Shown here: piece after piece, positions 15,044 through 24,807 of the stretch
Position numbering within the stretch: position 1 is the stretch's first letter
How the letters are laid out: each line of letters starts with the position of its first letter
Source: Comamonas resistens
GTDB taxonomy: Bacteria; Pseudomonadota; Gammaproteobacteria; Burkholderiales; Burkholderiaceae_C
Direction: 5' to 3'
DNA length: 64,000 bases
Assembly (NCBI RefSeq): GCF_030064165.1
Contig: NZ_CP125947.1
Location: forward strand, 3,224,001 to 3,288,000
Notes under the pieces: generated by a model
What the model was told of the DNA's origin: nothing
Seen by the model: only the letters and a program-made list of their open reading frames with translations
Database searches by the model: none
Translations under genes and position numbers: made by a program

Positions 15044-18000
15044 ATGCAGACCTCCAACTCCGTGTTCACCCCGCTTCCCGGTCCCCATCGCCCCGCCGAC
15101 GCTTTGCGCCAGGCCATCACTGCTGCCACGCGCATGAGCGAAAGTGCCGCAGTCACCCGATTGCTGCCTGCCGCCACACTGCCTGCCTCTCAGGCCGCTC
15201 AAGTCGCCTCTCATGCACGCCTGCTGGTGGAGCAGTTGCGCGCCCAGCCCGCCAGCGTGGGCCGCCAGGGGCTGGTGCAAGGCCTGTTGCAGGAGTTTTC
15301 ACTGTCCTCGCAGGAAGGCGTGGCACTGATGTGTCTGGCCGAGGCACTGTTGCGCATCCCCGATGACTGCACACGCGACGCGTTGATCCGCGACAAGCTG
15401 CGTGGCGGCGACTGGCAGGCTCATCTGGGCAAAAGCCCGTCGCTCTTCGTCAACGCTGCCGCATGGGGCCTCGTGATTACCGGCAAGCTGGTCGACACGC
15501 ATAGCGAATCGGGCCTGCTCTCGGCGCTCAAGCGCCTGACGGCCCGCGGCGGCGAGCCACTGGTGCGCAAAGGCGTGGATATGGCCATGCGTCTCATGGG
15601 CGAGCAGTTCGTGATGGGCGAGACCATTGGCGAGGCTCTGCAGCGCGCGCGCGAGCTGCAGGCCAAGGGCTTTCGCTATTCCTACGACATGCTGGGCGAA
15701 GCCGCGCTGACCGCGCAGGATGCTCAGCGCTATCTGCAGTCCTATGTGGATGCGATTCACGCCATCGGCCAATCGGCTCCGGGCCTGGGCATCTACGAAA
15801 GGCCCGGCATTTCCATCAAGCTCAGCGCCCTGCACCCACGCTACAGCCGCGCGCAATGGCAGCGCGTGATGGATGAGTTGCTGCCACGCATGCTGCAACT
15901 GTGCGAGCTGGCACGCAGCTACGACATCGGACTCAATATCGACGCCGAAGAAGCCGAGCGGCTGGAGCTGTCGCTGGACCTGCTGGAGCAACTGGCCCAC
16001 GCCCCCAGCCTCGCAGGCTGGAACGGTCTGGGCTTTGTGATTCAGGCCTATCAGAAGCGCTGCTCCTATGTGATCGACTATCTGGTCGATCTGGCCCGGC
16101 GCAGCGGCCGCCGCCTGATGGTGCGCCTGGTCAAGGGAGCCTACTGGGACAGCGAAATCAAGCGGGCGCAGATCGACGGCCTGGCCGACTACCCGGTCTA
16201 CACGCGCAAACACCACACGGACCTGGCCTATATCGCCTGCGCCCGCAAGCTGCTGGCCGCGCCCGACGCCATCTACCCGCAATTCGCCACACATAACGCC
16301 CAGACCGTGGCCACCATCGAATCGCTGGCCAGCACCGAACCCTATAGCTCGGGCCGCTATGAATTTCAATGTCTGCACGGCATGGGCGAGCCGTTGTACC
16401 GCAACGTGGTCGAGGCTGGCGACCCAGCTGCGCGCCGCCCCTGCCGCATCTATGCACCCGTGGGCACGCATGAAACACTGCTGGCCTATCTGGTGCGTCG
16501 CCTGCTGGAAAACGGGGCCAATTCATCGTTTGTGCACCGCATTGCCGACCCCGACTGGCCCATATCGGATTTGATAGCTGCCCCCGCAGACCAGACCTTG
16601 GCTGAAAGCCAAAATGACTCCACGCCCATAGGACAGCCCCACCCGTGCATTGCCCTGCCCCGCGACCTGCTGGGCACGCAGCGCCAGAATTCCGACGGGC
16701 TGGATTTGAGCGACGACAAGGTGCTGGCTGCTCTGACCCAAAGCCTGAAAAGGTCCGAACCGGCCCCGTCAGCGGAGCAAGCCGACGCCATCACCAACCC
16801 CGCCAATCACCAACAAGTGCTGGGCCATGTGCCAGAAACCACGCCAGAGCTGCTTCGGCAGGCACTGACCGCTGCCGAACAGGCCCAGCCTGCGTGGAGC
16901 CAGACCGCTGCAGCACAGCGCGCCGCCTTGCTGGAAGCGGCTGCCGACAACTACCAGACCCATATCCAGCCGCTGATGGCGCTGCTGATGCGCGAGGCCG
17001 GCAAGACGGCTGCGAATGCCGTCTCGGAAGTGCGCGAAGCCATAGATTTTCTGCGCTACTACGCGGCGCAGATGCGCAGGCAGGATGAGGCCGGGCTGCT
17101 AGCAGCCGGCATAGGCCCCGTGGTCTGCATCAGCCCCTGGAATTTTCCGTTGGCCATCTTCACCGGCCAGATTGCTGCAGCGCTGGCCGCCGGCAATGTA
17201 GTGCTGGCCAAGCCTGCAGAGCAGACGCCGTTGATCGCCATGGAAGCCGTGCGCCTGCTGCATGAGGCAGGCATTCCTGCGCCCGTGCTGCAGTTGCTGC
17301 CAGGCCGCGGTGAAACCGTAGGGGCAGCTCTGGTCGCCGATGCGCGTGTGGCCGGCGTGCTGTTTACCGGTTCCACCGAAGTGGCGCGCCTGCTCAACCA
17401 GCAGACCGCGCAACGCCTGCGTGCCGATGGCGAGAGCGTGGTGCTGGTGGCCGAGACCGGCGGCCAGAACGCGATGATCGTGGACTCGTCGGCGCTGGTG
17501 GAACAAGCTGCGCTGGACATTGTGTCCTCGGCTTTTGACAGCGCAGGCCAGCGCTGCTCGGCGCTGCGCCTGCTGTGCGTGCAAAGCGATTGCGCCGACC
17601 GGCTCCTCGCCATGCTGCACGGCGCCATGCAGGAGTTGCGCTGCGGCGACCCGGCCCTGCTGGCCACCGACATAGGCCCGGTGATCGACGCCGAGGCCCA
17701 GGCCCATATCGAAAAACATATCGCCAGACTGCAGGCCCAGGGTCTGAACGTTCATCAATCGCCACTGGCTGCCGAAGTAGCCGCGCAAGGCCATTTTGTG
17801 CCACCCACACTGATCGAACTCAAGGACCTGCACAGCCTGCAACGCGAAGTCTTTGGTCCCGTGCTCCATGTGCTGCGCTACCAGCGCCGCGAGCTGCCGC
17901 AGCTGCTGGAACGCATCAACGCCCTGGGCTATGGCCTGACCATGGGCTTGCACACCCGCATTGACGAAACCATGGAGCAAGTCGTGCAAGCAGCCCATGT

Positions 18001-18811
18001 GGGCAATCTTTATGTCAACCGCAATATGGTGGGCGCCGTGGTCGGCGTGCAGCCTTTTGGGGGCGAAGGCCTGTCGGGCACCGGCCCCAAGGCAGGGGGA
18101 CCGCTGTATTTGCCGCGCCTGCAGCAAACCGCCGCTGCGCCGCTGCAACTGCTGAGCCAGTTGCTACAGCAATCGGGCCCGGCGCTGCCCGCGCCGTCAG
18201 CCTCCTTTTCAGTGGCCAGCAAGAATCCACGCCAGCTGACAGATTGGGCACTTCGCCAATTGGCTGGCTGGGCCAATTGGCAGGGCGATAGCTTTTTGGC
18301 CGATCACTGCCAGACGCTGCTGGCCCAGTTTTCCGAGCTGCAAGCCGCACGCCTGCTGCCCGGCCCCACGGGCGAGCGCAATCTCTATACCCTGATCGGC
18401 AAGCCGCGCACGCTATGCCTGGCGCAAGGCAAGGCCATGTTGCAGCAGCAGCTGGCGGCAACCCTGGCCAGTGGCTCCAAAGCCGTCTGGGTCAATACCT
18501 CCGTCAGCGCCGATCTGTTTGCCAGACTGCCTGCTGCGCTCAGGGACCATGTCGAATTGCTGGCCGCAGACCTGCCACTGCCCGATATCGCCAAAAACAC
18601 CGCCATGGACAACGCCTTGCTTGAATGCGATGACGCCCAGCTTCTGCAATGGTCGCAGGCTCTGGCGCAGCGCACCGGCCCGCTGGTACTGCCTGTGCGC
18701 TGCCATGCAGACCGGCCGATACAGCTGGAGCGGCTGTGGCATGAACGCACTCTCTCGCACAACACGGCTGCGGCCGGTGGCAATGCAGCATTGATGACAC
18801 TCTCCCCCTGA
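15044..18811 (+). CDS. putA: Bifunctional proline dehydrogenase / L-glutamate-5-semialdehyde dehydrogenase PutA
   Basis: A 1255-residue two-enzyme protein that oxidises proline to glutamate: FAD-dependent proline dehydrogenase (about residues 90-500; YERPGISIKLSALHPRY, RLMVRLVKGAYWDSEIK), then NAD-dependent P5C dehydrogenase (about 570-1070; PWNFPLAIFTGQ, ETGGQNAMIVDSS with the catalytic Glu, and SAGQRCSALR with the nucleophile Cys838), then a C-terminal aldehyde-dehydrogenase-like tail. The N-terminal ribbon-helix-helix of E. coli PutA is missing, so it cannot autoregulate, in line with the divergent Lrp-type gene. The ATG at 15044 is chosen because homology begins soon after; ATG 14996 is possible. 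A segment near residues 508-525 in the interdomain linker appears to derive from an R2 repeat. Confidence 0.93.
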   Translation: MQTSNSVFTPLPGPHRPADALRQAITAATRMSESAAVTRLLPAATLPASQAAQVASHARLLVEQLRAQPASVGRQGLVQGLLQEFSLSSQEGVALMCLAEALLRIPDDCTRDALIRDKLRGGDWQAHLGKSPSLFVNAAAWGLVITGKLVDTHSESGLLSALKRLTARGGEPLVRKGVDMAMRLMGEQFVMGETIGEALQRARELQAKGFRYSYDMLGEAALTAQDAQRYLQSYVDAIHAIGQSAPGLGIYERPGISIKLSALHPRYSRAQWQRVMDELLPRMLQLCELARSYDIGLNIDAEEAERLELSLDLLEQLAHAPSLAGWNGLGFVIQAYQKRCSYVIDYLVDLARRSGRRLMVRLVKGAYWDSEIKRAQIDGLADYPVYTRKHHTDLAYIACARKLLAAPDAIYPQFATHNAQTVATIESLASTEPYSSGRYEFQCLHGMGEPLYRNVVEAGDPAARRPCRIYAPVGTHETLLAYLVRRLLENGANSSFVHRIADPDWPISDLIAAPADQTLAESQNDSTPIGQPHPCIALPRDLLGTQRQNSDGLDLSDDKVLAALTQSLKRSEPAPSAEQADAITNPANHQQVLGHVPETTPELLRQALTAAEQAQPAWSQTAAAQRAALLEAAADNYQTHIQPLMALLMREAGKTAANAVSEVREAIDFLRYYAAQMRRQDEAGLLAAGIGPVVCISPWNFPLAIFTGQIAAALAAGNVVLAKPAEQTPLIAMEAVRLLHEAGIPAPVLQLLPGRGETVGAALVADARVAGVLFTGSTEVARLLNQQTAQRLRADGESVVLVAETGGQNAMIVDSSALVEQAALDIVSSAFDSAGQRCSALRLLCVQSDCADRLLAMLHGAMQELRCGDPALLATDIGPVIDAEAQAHIEKHIARLQAQGLNVHQSPLAAEVAAQGHFVPPTLIELKDLHSLQREVFGPVLHVLRYQRRELPQLLERINALGYGLTMGLHTRIDETMEQVVQAAHVGNLYVNRNMVGAVVGVQPFGGEGLSGTGPKAGGPLYLPRLQQTAAAPLQLLSQLLQQSGPALPAPSASFSVASKNPRQLTDWALRQLAGWANWQGDSFLADHCQTLLAQFSELQAARLLPGPTGERNLYTLIGKPRTLCLAQGKAMLQQQLAATLASGSKAVWVNTSVSADLFARLPAALRDHVELLAADLPLPDIAKNTAMDNALLECDDAQLLQWSQALAQRTGPLVLPVRCHADRPIQLERLWHERTLSHNTAAAGGNAALMTLSP
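16568..16612. repeat. R2-like palindrome remnant inside putA
   Basis: TTTGATAGCTGC opens this segment, the usual left end of R2, and GGCTGAAAGCCAAAATG closes it. It is read in frame as part of the linker between the two PutA enzyme domains, where extra residues are likely tolerated. Diverged; moderate certainty. Confidence 0.4.
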
Positions 18812-18925
18812 GGCGCTTCGCCTGGGCAGCTCCGTACCTTCCCCCTCTCTGCTTCGCGGAGGGGGACGACAGCGGAGCGTGAGGGGCTGCCCTTGCTTGC
18901 TGTCTCTTGGCTGGAGCGCGCCAGT
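18812..18925 (+). repeat. R1-type 3'-end repeat after putA
   Basis: Begins right at the putA stop with a CTGAGGCGCTTCGCCT hairpin, then CTTCCCCCTCTCTGCTTCG and GGAGGGGGACGAC, ending GGAGCGCGCCAGTTT. The same blocks in the same order follow cysH and cysD. Confidence 0.75.
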
Positions 18926-18952
18926 TTCAAGTGCCGCGCCCATCATTCATTC

Positions 18953-19008
18953 AAAAAAATAGCACCTAATGCAATACAGGCCTGCATTAAGTGCCGTTTT
19001 TGATGAAT
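18953..19008. repeat. R2-type palindrome between putA and mop
   Basis: AAAAAAATAGCACCTAATGC and GCATTAAGTGCCGTTTTTGAT form an imperfect palindrome around 11 bases. Its A-run and T-run flanks let it act as a terminator for both putA and the converging mop gene. Confidence 0.6.
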
Positions 19009-19017
19009 TTCTGAGAT

Positions 19018-19233
19018 TTACAGCTTGGCGATGGACACCTCCGTGGACTTGACCAGGGCCACGACTTCCGAGCCCACCTGCAGGCCCAGATCCTTGACCG
19101 AGCGGGTGGTGATCACCGAAGTCACGATGCCCCAGGGCGTTTCCACATCCACCTCCGAAACCACATCGCCCAGGATGATCTCCTTGACCTTGCCCTTGAA
19201 CTGATTACGCACATTGATGGCCTGGATCGACAT
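19018..19233 (-). CDS. Mop/TOBE-domain molybdopterin- or oxyanion-binding protein
   Basis: A 71-residue protein consisting of one TOBE/Mop domain (QAINVRNQFKGKVKEIILG, then VSEVDVETPWGIVTSVITTRSVKDLGLQVG and a final VVALVKSTEVSI). Such molbindins form hexamers that bind molybdate or tungstate in the cytoplasm. The ATG at 19233 starts the homology. It lies downstream of tauC on the same strand, but about 80 bases upstream there is a 46-base segment shared with the sbp promoter region, so it seems to belong to the sulfur-limitation regulon; a role with sulfate or in discriminating sulfate from molybdate is speculation. Confidence 0.85.
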   Translation of the reverse strand: MSIQAINVRNQFKGKVKEIILGDVVSEVDVETPWGIVTSVITTRSVKDLGLQVGSEVVALVKSTEVSIAKL

Positions 19234-19313
19234 AAATACCCTTCTGAAAAGTCTGTTCCTGAAAAGTGCGGCAACTGCTGCACCGGTGAAATCCATTCTG
19301 GATGCGGTTTCTA

Positions 19314-19359
19314 AAAACTCAAACAAATAAGAAATTGATTTTTTATTTCTCAAACATCT
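19314..19359 (-). promoter_or_regulatory. Conserved upstream element shared with sbp (putative CysB-type site)
   Basis: On the plus strand it starts AAAACTCAAAC and ends AAACATCT with exactly 27 bases between. The same two blocks with the same spacing lie upstream of sbp (47343-47388), and 36 of 46 positions agree overall. The element is 81 bases before the mop start codon, versus 75 bases for sbp, in the same orientation. In gene direction it holds AATAA-n10-TCTTA. A LysR-type CysB/Cbl site is the best guess. Confidence 0.6.
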
Positions 19360-19367
19360 AATAAACC

Positions 19368-20276
19368 TCAGCGGCCATGCCAGGGCAAAAGCCAGTGCTC
19401 CAGCCTGCGCAGCAAGGCGTCGAGCAGCAGCGCGATCGCACCGATGACAAAAATGCCCATCACCACAATATCAGTGCGCAGAAAGTTCGATGCATTGAGC
19501 ACCATCTGCCCCAGCCCCTGTGTCGCGGCCACCATTTCGGCAGCCACCAGCGTGGTCCAGGCAAATCCCATGGCGATGCGCAGACCCACCAGAACATCGG
19601 GTAGGGCTGCGGGCACCACGGCATGGCGCAGCAGTTGCCAGCGCGTGGCGCCCAGCGAGCGCAAGGCATTGATCTGCTCGGCACTGGCGTTGCGTGTGCC
19701 GGCCCGCGCGGCCAGGGCCATGGGCGCAAAGCAGGCCAGATAGATCAGCAGCCATTTGGAGGCCTCGTCAATGCCCAGCCAGATCACCACCAGCGGCAGA
19801 TAGGCCAGCGGCGGCAGCGGGCGATAAAACTCCAGGATCGGGTCCAGCACGACCTGCGCCCAACGGTTCACGCCCATGGAAATGCCCACGGGCACTGCGG
19901 TCACGACCGCCAGTGTGAAAGCGCCCAGCACGCGAACACTGCTCCACTGCGCATGTACCCACAGCGCATCTCCCCCCTGGATATCGCCACGCCATGCCTG
20001 GCCGAAGGCCTTGATCACGGCCTCGGGCGGCGGCAGAAACAGGGGTGGCACCCAGCGCAGCTCGGTGGCCAGCCACCACAGCGCCAGCCAGGCTGCCACG
20101 CTGAGCAGTGCCCACCAGCGACGTGGGCTGGGCCGGTGATTGCGAAATGGGGCAACGGCGGGAATGTCCGTGGCAGGAATCTCTGCAGCAGGCTCCGCCC
20201 TCTCCAGGGCTTGCAGCGGCCGCTGGGCTGCCAAGGCCGGGCCTGTGGAAGAAAAAGTGCTTGTGCTCATATTCAT
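19368..20276 (-). CDS. tauC: Taurine/sulfonate ABC transporter permease TauC
   Basis: A 302-residue permease of the SsuC/TauC family. A Pro/Ala-rich cytoplasmic start of about 55 residues leads to the first span (WWALLSVAAWLALWWLATEL); the EAA-like loop that docks on the ATPase is LRSLGATRWQLLRHAVVPAALPDVLVGLRIAMG. It moves sulfonates across the inner membrane with TauB and receives them from TauA. Two ATGs (20276, 20270) are possible starts. It is the last gene of tauA-tauB-tauC; an R2 palindrome separates it from tauB. Confidence 0.88.
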   Translation of the reverse strand: MNMSTSTFSSTGPALAAQRPLQALERAEPAAEIPATDIPAVAPFRNHRPSPRRWWALLSVAAWLALWWLATELRWVPPLFLPPPEAVIKAFGQAWRGDIQGGDALWVHAQWSSVRVLGAFTLAVVTAVPVGISMGVNRWAQVVLDPILEFYRPLPPLAYLPLVVIWLGIDEASKWLLIYLACFAPMALAARAGTRNASAEQINALRSLGATRWQLLRHAVVPAALPDVLVGLRIAMGFAWTTLVAAEMVAATQGLGQMVLNASNFLRTDIVVMGIFVIGAIALLLDALLRRLEHWLLPWHGR

Positions 20277-20311
20277 AGCCCATGCATGGGCCAGTCAGTG
20301 GCAACAGATGC

Positions 20312-20361
20312 CGGATAGCGCTGCAGCGCTTATGGGACATACGCCTGCAGCTATTTTTTCG
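20312..20361. repeat. R2-type palindrome between tauB and tauC
   Basis: Read on the minus strand: AAAAAATAGCTGCAGGCG, an 11-base centre, then AGCGCTGCAGCGCTATCC. A typical R2 copy in the 88-base gap between the two transporter genes. Confidence 0.6.
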
Positions 20362-20364
20362 ATA

Positions 20365-21219
20365 TCAAACCGACAAAACTTCGGCTTGCGATGCCTGGGC
20401 GATGGCAGCCATCAGGTGCTCGCGCATGGCAATGAATTCGGGCAGGGATTTCACGGCCCGTGCGCTTTGGCCAGACAGATAGCGGCGGCCAAAATCCACA
20501 TCGAGACTCTCGGTGATGCGGCCGGGCCTGGGAGCCATCACGATGATGCGCGAGGCCAGAAACAGCGCCTCCTCCACATCGTGGGTGATGAAGAACACGG
20601 TGCGGCGCGCCGCCGCCTGGGGCCGTTCGGCAGCCCATAGCCGCAAGATCAATTCCTGCAAGGCTTCGCGCGTGAAGACATCGAGTGCACCCAGGGGCTC
20701 GTCCATCAGCAGCAGGTCGGCGTCACCCACCAGTGCGCGCGCAATGCCCACGCGCTGTTGCATGCCGCCGGACAGCTGCCAGGGATAGGCTAGCGCCCGC
20801 TGCGCCAGCCCTACATGGGCCAGTTGCTCACGCGCAAGCCGCAGGCGTTCCTCGCGCCCCACACCGCGCAGGCGCAAACCCAGCGCCACGTTGTCTATCA
20901 CATTGAGCCAGGGCAGCAGCGCATGCTTCTGAAACACCACGCCGCGATCCGCTCCGGCATCCACCACGGCCTGACCGCGCCATTCAAGGCTTCCGGCAGA
21001 AGGCGCGGTAAACCCAGCAATGCAATTGAGCAGCGTAGTCTTGCCGCAGCCCGATGCACCGACGGCAACCACAAACTCTCCGGGCTCGATCGTCAGATCC
21101 AGCTGGTGCAAAGCCAGGGCCTGCGCATCGCCCGCAGGTGCGCCCTCATAGCGCACCGACAGGCCTTGCACGGCCAGACCTGCATTACCGGTCGATGCAG
21201 CAGCATCACTGCGCGGCAC
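20365..21219 (-). CDS. tauB: Taurine/sulfonate ABC transporter ATP-binding protein TauB
   Basis: A 284-residue ABC ATPase: Walker [11 protein letters not shown]-loop in [11 protein letters not shown], signature [15 protein letters not shown], Walker [13 protein letters not shown] and H-loop [13 protein letters not shown]. This is the nitrate/sulfonate/taurine subfamily. The frame is open far into tauA; the GTG at 21219, overlapping the tauA stop by 14 bases, gives a product of family length and fits translational coupling. A second in-frame start within the first 20 residues cannot be excluded. Confidence 0.88.
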   Translation of the reverse strand: MPRSDAAASTGNAGLAVQGLSVRYEGAPAGDAQALALHQLDLTIEPGEFVVAVGASGCGKTTLLNCIAGFTAPSAGSLEWRGQAVVDAGADRGVVFQKHALLPWLNVIDNVALGLRLRGVGREERLRLAREQLAHVGLAQRALAYPWQLSGGMQQRVGIARALVGDADLLLMDEPLGALDVFTREALQELILRLWAAERPQAAARRTVFFITHDVEEALFLASRIIVMAPRPGRITESLDVDFGRRYLSGQSARAVKSLPEFIAMREHLMAAIAQASQAEVLSV

Positions 21220-22228
21220 GGCGCACCCAGCTATCGTTGACGCCCACGGCGTAGTCGGGCAGCAATTGCTGCACCGAGCCCTGGGTCTGCAGGAACTGCG
21301 CCGTGGCCGCCAGAGACTTGGCCACGACCGAGTTCTTGCCGCCACCCAGCCATTGGCTGCTGGCCTGCTCTGCAGGCGGGATGAAGGCATAAAGCTTGAG
21401 GCTGTCGGGCACGCTGGCAGCCTCGGCCCCCGACCACTTGGCAACGGCCTTGACCTCGGCCGAATCAGGCGTCCAGGCTGCGGGCTTGCTGGTGTAGCGC
21501 TGATCGGCCTCTGCCAGCACCTTGACGAATCGGGCCAGGAACTCGTCATGGCCCTTGGCAAAGTCCGTGCGCACGGCCAGCGCATCGAACGTGGCCTTGC
21601 CCGTCTTGGCCGCGATCTCACCCGATGTGGTCAGCACCTGCCCGGTTTGCTTGATCCTGGCCAGCACCGGGTCCCAGACAAAAGCCGCATCGATATCGCC
21701 GCGCTCCCAGGCAGCCAGGATTTCTGGCGGGCGCAGATTGAGAATCTTCACATCCTTGGCGTTGAGGCCTGCGGCCTGCAGTGCGACCAGTGCATGGAAA
21801 TGGCTGGTGGAGACATAGGGAATGCCGATCTTCTTGCCCTTGAGATCAGCCAGCGTCCGGGCATTGCTGCCATTACGGGCCACCAGGGCCTCGGCGTTGT
21901 GGATGTTGTCTGCCACCCAGAAAATCTGAATCGGCACGCCCTGAGACAGCGCTGCCGCAAACGGCGAAGAGCCGGCCTCACCAATCTGGATGGCACCGCT
22001 GGCCAGGGCCCGCGTGACCTCGGCGCCGCTGGCCAGTTTGCGGTAGCTGATCTTGTAGCCCGTGGCTTTTTCCACGGCCTGGGTTTCCTGGGCATAGCGC
22101 CAGGGCAGGACCATGTCCTGGTAGCCGATCACCACCTCGCGGGTCTCGGACCACGCAGGCAAAGCCACCGCGCCTAGCGCAAAGGCGGTCAACAGCAAAG
22201 AGAAAAGGCGACGGTTTTTTTGTGACAT
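21206..22228 (-). CDS. tauA: Taurine ABC transporter substrate-binding protein TauA
   Basis: A 340-residue periplasmic binding protein with a signal sequence ending near residue 27 (ALPAWSE). The mature protein begins [17 protein letters not shown] and contains the TauA hallmarks [43 protein letters not shown] segments, and [17 protein letters not shown]. It captures taurine for TauBC. It starts the minus-strand tauABC operon, with tauD divergent about 200 bases away, so one control region probably serves both. Confidence 0.92.
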   Translation of the reverse strand: MSQKNRRLFSLLLTAFALGAVALPAWSETREVVIGYQDMVLPWRYAQETQAVEKATGYKISYRKLASGAEVTRALASGAIQIGEAGSSPFAAALSQGVPIQIFWVADNIHNAEALVARNGSNARTLADLKGKKIGIPYVSTSHFHALVALQAAGLNAKDVKILNLRPPEILAAWERGDIDAAFVWDPVLARIKQTGQVLTTSGEIAAKTGKATFDALAVRTDFAKGHDEFLARFVKVLAEADQRYTSKPAAWTPDSAEVKAVAKWSGAEAASVPDSLKLYAFIPPAEQASSQWLGGGKNSVVAKSLAATAQFLQTQGSVQQLLPDYAVGVNDSWVRRAAQ

Positions 22229-22359
22229 GCAAATGACTCGGTGGCGCTTGATGGGAATGCGCCGAGTCTAGAAATTTCGCCTCTGCTTGCATGCTCGCAA
22301 TTCGCATGTGCAAATGCAAAAAACGCGCAAGCCCCCAGGCTGCGGCCAGGCCACACTGA

Positions 22360-22403
22360 AAAGACCAACGGGGCACTCATCAGCGGAAGGCCCCGGTCTT
22401 TTT
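22360..22403 (+). promoter_or_regulatory. Terminator-like hairpin in the tauD leader
   Basis: AAGAC and CGGGGC on the left pair with GCCCCG and GTCTT on the right (a 3-base bulge on the left arm), followed by six T residues. It reads toward tauD and ends 29 bases before its ATG. As no gene is transcribed into it from the left, it may be an attenuator within the tauD leader. Confidence 0.45.
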
Positions 22404-22431
22404 TCTATCGTCCTTGCGCCTTCTGTTCACC

Positions 22432-23271
22432 ATGGATATCCAGCCTTTGGGCCCCGCCTTGGGAGCCACCGTCACCGGTGTTGACCTGACCCAGCCTTTG
22501 AGCGCCGACCGGCGCGACGCACTGCATGCCGCGCTGCTGGCGCATCAGGTGCTGTTCTTTGAAAACCAGCCCGTCACACCCGAGCAGCAGCGCGCCCTGG
22601 CCGCGCAGTTCGGCCCGCTGCACATCCATCCCGTCTACCGCAACATCCCCGAAGTGCCCGAAATCATCGTGCTCGACACCGATGACAACAACCCGCCCGA
22701 CAACGACAACTGGCACACGGACATCACCTTTACCGCAGCTCCGGCGCAGGCCGCCCTGCTCTCGGCCAGACTGCTGCCGCCCAGCGGCGGCGACACGCTG
22801 TGGGCCAGCAATACCGCTGCGTTTGAAGCCCTGTCCGCCCCCTGGCGCCGCCTGCTCGAAGGCCTGCATGCCGAACATGACTTCATCAAATCCTTTCCCG
22901 CCTGGCGCTTTGCGCGCACGCCCGAGGAGCGCGTGCAATGGGAAGCCGCCAAGGCCAAGCACCCGCCGCTGCTGCACCCTGTGGTTCGTACCCATCCCGA
23001 AACCGGCAGGCAGGGGCTGTTTGTCAATGAAGGCTTCACCACACGTATCGTGGAACTCAGTGCCACTGAAAGCGACGCCGTGCTGCGCCAGCTGTTCGCC
23101 CATGTGAGCAAGCCCGAGTTCACCGTGCGCTGGCGCTGGAAGGTGGGCGACCTGGCCTTCTGGGACAACCGCTGCACCCAGCATTACGCCTGCGCCAACT
23201 ACCTGCCCCATCGCCGTGTGATGCACCGCGCCACGGTGCTGGGCGAGCGCCCTTTCTACCGGGCATCTTGA
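22432..23271 (+). CDS. tauD: Taurine dioxygenase TauD
   Basis: A 279-residue Fe(II)/2-oxoglutarate-dependent dioxygenase that converts taurine to sulfite and aminoacetaldehyde. The iron ligands are in WHTDITF (HxD near residues 98-100) and QHYA (near 253), and the 2-oxoglutarate Arg is in HRVMHRATV near the C-terminus. The opening [17 protein letters not shown] is typical. The ATG at 22432 is preferred to a TTG six codons earlier. It is divergent from tauABC, unlike the E. coli tauABCD operon. Confidence 0.92.
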   Translation: MDIQPLGPALGATVTGVDLTQPLSADRRDALHAALLAHQVLFFENQPVTPEQQRALAAQFGPLHIHPVYRNIPEVPEIIVLDTDDNNPPDNDNWHTDITFTAAPAQAALLSARLLPPSGGDTLWASNTAAFEALSAPWRRLLEGLHAEHDFIKSFPAWRFARTPEERVQWEAAKAKHPPLLHPVVRTHPETGRQGLFVNEGFTTRIVELSATESDAVLRQLFAHVSKPEFTVRWRWKVGDLAFWDNRCTQHYACANYLPHRRVMHRATVLGERPFYRAS

Positions 23272-23441
23272 GGTAGTGCGCCAGAGCAGGTGCAACTGGC
23301 GGCACAAAAATGCGACCGGGTGACCCAGTTGTTGAAACTGGCAGCCCGATAAAGCACATCAGGCGCCAGCAAAGCTCATCCGGCCGCTTGGTTTTCGTCA
23401 CTGGGGAAATGGCTTTCTATCCGTGCGCAATCCAGCACCCG

Positions 23442-24668
23442 TCATTCAATGCGGTAAAGGCTGCCAATGCCGTCTCCCTCCACTGAAGTGATTTCAGCTC
23501 CACCAAGCATCGGTAGACCCTGCCCCCATCCGGCGGCCAAGACCTGCACATCACTCACAGGATCGGACGCCTTGGCCCGCTCGTTGCGGATGCGACAGAT
23601 TTCGGGATCGGTGGCAAACAATCCGCGTGCGAAGACCCGGCCCTGTTCCGCCAGCCTTGCTGTCTTGGGGGCCCGAATTCTCGAAAACGCCTGGAAGACA
23701 TCGTCCAAGCCACCACTTGCGCCATCCAGGCACCGGGCCAAATGCCACGCATCCTCCAGCGCCTGGCACGCACCTTGCCCCGAAGTCGGCAACGGCGCAT
23801 GCGCGGCATCACCCACCAGCAGTACATTCGCCCGGCTCCATGTATGCAGCGGCTCCAGGTCATGCACCGCAATCAGCTGGATGGCATTGGCGGGCGTGGA
23901 TCGGATGAGATGTGCGACCGGTTCAGGCCATTGCGCAAACAGGTCCTCGACCTCCTTACGCATATCTGCGGTGGGCGTGGCCTCATGCAGGGGTCGCACC
24001 TGCGCCGCGGCCCAATACACCAGGTCGGGTCGAATCGGCACGCAACCAAAGCGCTCGCCCGCCCCCCAGAAGTCCTGAATCGAAATATCGTCCACCAGCG
24101 GATGCTGCCCCTGCGCCACGCCGATCCAGTTCACAAAGCCTTGATAGATTGGTGTGTTGTCACCCGCGACAAACTTGCGCGCCACTGACCCCATGCGGCC
24201 GTCGGCACCAATGAGCAGATCCGGGCGGATGCTCGCGCCATTTTCGAAATGCGCCACAGCTCTGCCATGAGCATCCAGTTCGATGGCCACCGCCCGGCGC
24301 CCGAACTCCACCGGAATCTTCGCCCGTGCCGCATGGTCCAGCAACACCTGCTGCAAGTGCCTGCGCAGCACCGTATAGCTTGGGTATCCCATCGTACGGT
24401 CCAGCAAACCAATATCGAGGCCTCCCAATGCATTTCCCGCAGCATCCTGGCGGCGCATTGTCAGTGGTCGACCGCCAATGGCCGCTATGTCTTGCAGCAG
24501 TCCCAGTTCTTCCAGCACAAAGCTGGCATTGGGCCACAGCGTCACGCCGGCCCCCATGGTTGCAGGCACCGCACGGCGCTCATAGACCCGAGGGTTGTAA
24601 CCCTGCTTGCGCAATGCCAGTGCCACGCTCAGGCCCGCGATGCCGCCACCAAGTATTCCAATTTCCAC
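23442..24668 (-). CDS. FAD-dependent aromatic-ring monooxygenase (salicylate/6-hydroxynicotinate hydroxylase-like)
   Basis: A 408-residue group A flavoprotein monooxygenase. The FAD-binding GxGxxG is in IGILGGGIAGLSVALAL at the N-terminus, the DG motif is LLIGADGRMGSVAR, and GDAAHAPLPTSGQGACQALEDA is the second FAD motif. The GTG at 24668 is chosen because AGGAGA lies 8 bases upstream and the beta-alpha-beta fold begins immediately; the longer frame adds 20 residues. The substrate cannot be told from sequence. The divergent LysR gene is its probable regulator. Confidence 0.82.
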   Translation of the reverse strand: MEIGILGGGIAGLSVALALRKQGYNPRVYERRAVPATMGAGVTLWPNASFVLEELGLLQDIAAIGGRPLTMRRQDAAGNALGGLDIGLLDRTMGYPSYTVLRRHLQQVLLDHAARAKIPVEFGRRAVAIELDAHGRAVAHFENGASIRPDLLIGADGRMGSVARKFVAGDNTPIYQGFVNWIGVAQGQHPLVDDISIQDFWGAGERFGCVPIRPDLVYWAAAQVRPLHEATPTADMRKEVEDLFAQWPEPVAHLIRSTPANAIQLIAVHDLEPLHTWSRANVLLVGDAAHAPLPTSGQGACQALEDAWHLARCLDGASGGLDDVFQAFSRIRAPKTARLAEQGRVFARGLFATDPEICRIRNERAKASDPVSDVQVLAAGWGQGLPMLGGAEITSVEGDGIGSLYRIE

Positions 24669-24807
24669 GCTGAAGCTCTCCTGTTCATACGGTGCCCAGT
24701 GCACGGTCCAGCGCGTCACATCGGGCAAAAGGGCATCTTAAATTTCGCCACTACAGAGAACTAGCATGCAAAATTGGGACGTTTTCATACCTCAAACGGG
24801 ATAATCA

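Noticed and set aside
21220..21621. Long N-terminal extension of TauB overlapping tauA by about 400 bases
   Set aside because: The extra residues are a shadow of tauA in another frame with no ABC homology; the GTG at 21219 gives the family length.
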